The translations under genes were made by a program, and so were the position numbers. Source: Prevotellaceae bacterium (lineage in GTDB: Bacteria; Bacteroidota; Bacteroidia; Bacteroidales; UBA932). From it: a stretch of 9,121 nt of DNA. Each line of letters opens with the position of its first letter. Within the stretch, counting starts at the first letter, position 1. The notes beneath the pieces were generated by a model. It did not search any database and was not told the origin of the DNA. It saw only the letters and a list, made by a program, of their open reading frames with translations. The stretch is from NCBI GenBank assembly GCA_031254635.1, contig JAIRUB010000069.1:1-9121 (forward strand), read 5' to 3'. Positions 7,476 through 9,121 of this stretch are shown here, one piece after another.

Positions 7476-7651
7476 ATTAATTTATTTTTAAAGGTTTATT
7501 GAATTGATTTTTCTATTTACGGACTTTTGCTACAAAAATGCTCACAAAAGCCCATAATCAGTCGAAATTATTCTTCCCCAATTGCCCAATGGTTAAATGC
7601 TTGTATTTTGTTGATAATGAGCAATTTGCTTGAGTAAGGATAAGTAATTGA

Positions 7652-7679
7652 GAATGGAGAATTAAGAATGGAGGATTAA
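7652..7679. repeat. Two-copy 14-bp tandem repeat
   Basis: GAATGGAGAATTAA (7652-7665) is followed directly by GAATGGAGGATTAA (7666-7679), one mismatch in 14. A looser copy (TAATTGAGAATGGAG) overlaps the left edge. GAGAATTAAGAATT-like runs are common in Bacteroidetes intergenic DNA, so this looks like a short remnant of such a repeat family. No function is apparent. Confidence 0.6.
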
Positions 7680-7918
7680 TGATTTGGTATTGGTTATATA
7701 CAAACAAGCCGCTGTTTAACAACAGTCTAATAATGCTGTATAGGGGTTCCATTTTCATTATTTTGCTCAAAATTTATTCAAAGGCAAATGTAACACTATT
7801 TTTTGATTTTAGCAAAATTTTTATGGATTTGTATTTGTCGCTCCTTGAAAAATTTATAATTTATTAGCAATCAATAAAATAGTTTTATTATAGTTTAGTG
7901 AATTCTACCGTTTTTTTG

Positions 7919-7926
7919 TAGCTTTG
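7919..7926 (+). promoter_or_regulatory. -7 promoter box of the IS5-like transposase remnant
   Basis: TAGCTTTG matches TAnnTTTG exactly and lies 21 bases before the ATG of the truncated transposase. A weak -33 candidate (GTTTA, 7893-7897) sits 21 bases upstream of it. If active, it would drive transcripts rightward into the adjacent IS1634-like element, which matters for the palindrome at 8159-8184. Confidence 0.42.
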
Positions 7927-7947
7927 TGGTATAAAAAGTGGCAAATT

Positions 7948-8085
7948 ATGTTAGGAAAATTACCTGAAAACCATCGCGAACTATTTCGCACCCGTTTGGA
8001 AGATTTGATTGATCACAAGCACGAGTTGGCATTGTTGTCTAAGACTATAGACTGGCAGTACTTTGAGGATGAGTTTAAGCCCTAA
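7948..8085 (+). pseudogene. IS5-like transposase, N-terminal remnant
   Basis: Forty-five codons beginning MLGKLPENHRELF and including HELALLSKTIDW, then ending EDEFKP and TAA. This is the N-terminal pattern of Bacteroidetes IS5-family transposases (typically MLGKLPE..., HELxLLAxKIDW, EFSPLY), which run to several hundred residues. The reading frame stops exactly where the EFxPLY segment should continue, and no later part of the protein follows, so no DDE catalytic domain remains. The break coincides with the left side of the adjacent IS1634-like element, so insertion of that element probably cut the gene. The rest might reappear beyond the right end of the window. The remnant cannot encode an active transposase. 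Confidence 0.8.
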
Positions 8086-8133
8086 CTTTTCACATTTTTA
8101 CGTAATAGCATAAAATAAATCGAACAAAGGCTT

Positions 8134-8160
8134 GTATTTGCGATTTTTTTTACACCTTTG
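8134..8160 (+). promoter_or_regulatory. Possible promoter of the IS1634-like transposase
   Basis: CACCTTTG (8153-8160) matches TAnnTTTG with one mismatch. A TTG ending at 8134 lies 18 bases upstream, near the usual -33 spacing. The predicted transcript would begin about 8166, inside the left half of the palindrome at 8159-8184. This is a weak motif match, kept because its position bears on expression of the transposase. Confidence 0.35.
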
Positions 8161-8184
8161 TAATTACGTATATACGTAATTACA
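8159..8184. repeat. Perfect 26-bp palindrome before the transposase start
   Basis: Each half is 13 bases (TGTAATTACGTAT and its exact complement), centred between 8171 and 8172, with no spacer. It ends 7 bases before the transposase ATG. Each half contains ATTACGTA or its complement TACGTAAT, which occurs once more at 8099-8106. It could be an operator for a dimeric repressor or the transposase, a transposase-binding site, or an RNA hairpin that blocks translation of transcripts entering from outside. Confidence 0.85.
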
Positions 8185-8191
8185 TAAAAAT

Positions 8192-9121
8192 ATGGAAACA
8201 AAAACATCACATCCGCTTTGGGCATTAGCGTGCAAACGCAAGGGGACAGAACTTCGACTACTCAATGGCAGGTATTATCTCTACGAGGTAACAAGCAAAT
8301 GGAACCCAGAGAAGAAACGTTCGGTAAAGATCACCGGCACACTTCTCGGTAAAATAACCGAAACGGACGGATTTGTAGAATCTGATAAAGCGCGGCTACG
8401 AAAACAACAAGTCCGTTTTGAAAACATACAAGTAAAAGAGTACGGTATAACCTCCGCTATTGAGCATCTATTCACTGATACCGTATCTTCACTGAAGGAG
8501 TACTTTCCTGATTCATGGCAACAATTACTTGCTTTGGCATACGGTCGATTAGTTTATCAGTCTCCACTGAAAAACATGTCTTTCCATTATTCCAACAGTT
8601 TTCTTTCAGAACAATATCCCGGCATTGATATGTCAGCCAAGTCTCTCAGTTATTTTTTCAGGGAATTAGGGAAAGATCGTAACAGACTTATGCACTATTG
8701 CCGTTCATTCAAGATTTCTCAGGATTGTATATTGTTTGACGGGACGGATATATTCAGCCGTTCAGAACGGATGGAGCTTCCCAAGTTCAGTAAGAGTAAA
8801 CATGGCACATACGATGATATGATTAACTTGATGTGCATTTTCTCGGTCAAGCGACAGACGCCGGTTTATTACAGGCTGTTACCGGGTAATATTAAAGACG
8901 TTAGCGCTTTCAAAATGTGTCTGCAGGAAAGTGGTGTGAAAGATGCCACAATCATCATAGACAAAGGCTTTGCCTCGATGAGCAATATCGAGGCTCTTGA
9001 AGAAGAAGAGTTAAAATTTATCATTCCTCTGCCCAGAAACAGTTCTCTTATTGATTATGAAAAGATAAAATCCGGTGACAAATGCCTCTTGGATGGTTAT
9101 TTTCAATACGAAGGGCGTTAT
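8192..9121 (+). CDS. IS1634-like (IS4 superfamily) DDE transposase, 3' end beyond the window
   Basis: 310 codons without a stop, running off the window end. The N-terminal part (about 1-75) includes GRYYLYEVTSKWNPEKKRSVK, a short beta-rich region typical of IS1634-type transposases. LFDGTDIFS (first catalytic Asp, near residue 183), PVYYRLLPGNIKDVSAF (near 230-246) and IIDKGFAS (second Asp, near 260) are the IS4-superfamily DDE landmarks; the pYRllpGN and DKGF spacing fits IS1634. The catalytic Glu would lie further along and is not seen. ATG 8192 was chosen because the palindrome and promoter-like motif lie directly upstream. It catalyses transposition of its own element. The visible frame has no frameshift or stop, so the element may be intact. 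Confidence 0.86.
   Translation, partial: METKTSHPLWALACKRKGTELRLLNGRYYLYEVTSKWNPEKKRSVKITGTLLGKITETDGFVESDKARLRKQQVRFENIQVKEYGITSAIEHLFTDTVSSLKEYFPDSWQQLLALAYGRLVYQSPLKNMSFHYSNSFLSEQYPGIDMSAKSLSYFFRELGKDRNRLMHYCRSFKISQDCILFDGTDIFSRSERMELPKFSKSKHGTYDDMINLMCIFSVKRQTPVYYRLLPGNIKDVSAFKMCLQESGVKDATIIIDKGFASMSNIEALEEEELKFIIPLPRNSSLIDYEKIKSGDKCLLDGYFQYEGRY

Larger units (their letters stand above)
7476..7947. other. AT-rich gene-free spacer
   Basis: About 470 bases with no believable gene. Two short open frames here (7558-7770 minus, 7679-7867 plus) have low-complexity composition rich in Ile, Leu, Phe and Asn and no recognisable motif. The stretch holds the probable promoter region of the small peptide gene at its left, a 14-bp tandem duplication in the middle (7652-7679), a small CTGTT/AACAG inverted repeat near 7713-7726, and at its right the leader and -7 box of an IS5-like transposase remnant. 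The left end of that IS probably lies in the last 100 bases but cannot be fixed. Confidence 0.6.
8083..9121 (+). mobile_element. IS1634-like insertion sequence (left part; right end outside window)
   Basis: Mobile DNA defined by the transposase reading frame at 8192 and the abrupt loss of the IS5-like coding sequence near 8083. The exact left end is not fixed: it should lie between about 8080 and 8110, because terminal repeats cannot be paired without the right end. The roughly 110-base leader holds the sequence TACGTAAT three times and a perfect palindrome. The element appears nested inside an older IS5-like copy. Confidence 0.66.

Noticed and set aside
7558..7867. Two open frames of 62-70 residues on opposite strands in the AT-rich spacer
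   Set aside because: Low-complexity composition, no signal peptide or domain pattern, and mutual overlap; chance frames are expected in such sequence.

Overview
The window looks like a chromosomal segment of a Bacteroidota bacterium, most likely order Bacteroidales. The evidence is the gene content: a GLPGLI-family protein, a DUF4954 protein, an outer-membrane receptor with an N-terminal carboxypeptidase-regulatory-like domain, and Bacteroidetes-type IS transposases. TAnnTTTG promoter boxes also occur, and Shine-Dalgarno sites are weak or absent. No rRNA, tRNA or CRISPR array was seen. All identifications come from reading the sequence; no database search was possible.

Left part (1-3580, + strand): the 3' end of sufB, a DUF4954 beta-helix protein, a PnuC-type vitamin transporter and sufC. 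The last three genes are joined by stop/start overlaps, so they are probably one transcript. A perfect TAnnTTTG box lies between sufB and the DUF4954 gene and may add a promoter there. SufB and SufC belong to the SufBCD Fe-S cluster scaffold. The expected sufD and sufS do not follow sufC; a hairpin and a convergent gene follow instead.

Middle part (3623-7475, - strand): read from right to left, a 64-residue secreted peptide with two cysteines, a GLPGLI-family exported protein (with a GLSGLI variant of the namesake motif) and an 870-residue TonB-receptor-like outer-membrane barrel. There is no SusD partner, so this is not an ordinary polysaccharide locus. It is the best candidate for a poorly described system. 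A 123-bp MITE-like element with 18-bp inverted ends sits between the peptide gene and the GLPGLI gene and may supply part of a promoter.

Right part (7476-9121): an AT-rich gene-free spacer with a 14-bp tandem duplication, then mobile DNA. An IS5-like transposase gene is cut after 45 codons, next to an IS1634-like (IS4 superfamily) element whose transposase runs off the window end. A perfect 26-bp palindrome sits just upstream of that transposase start and may protect it from read-through expression.
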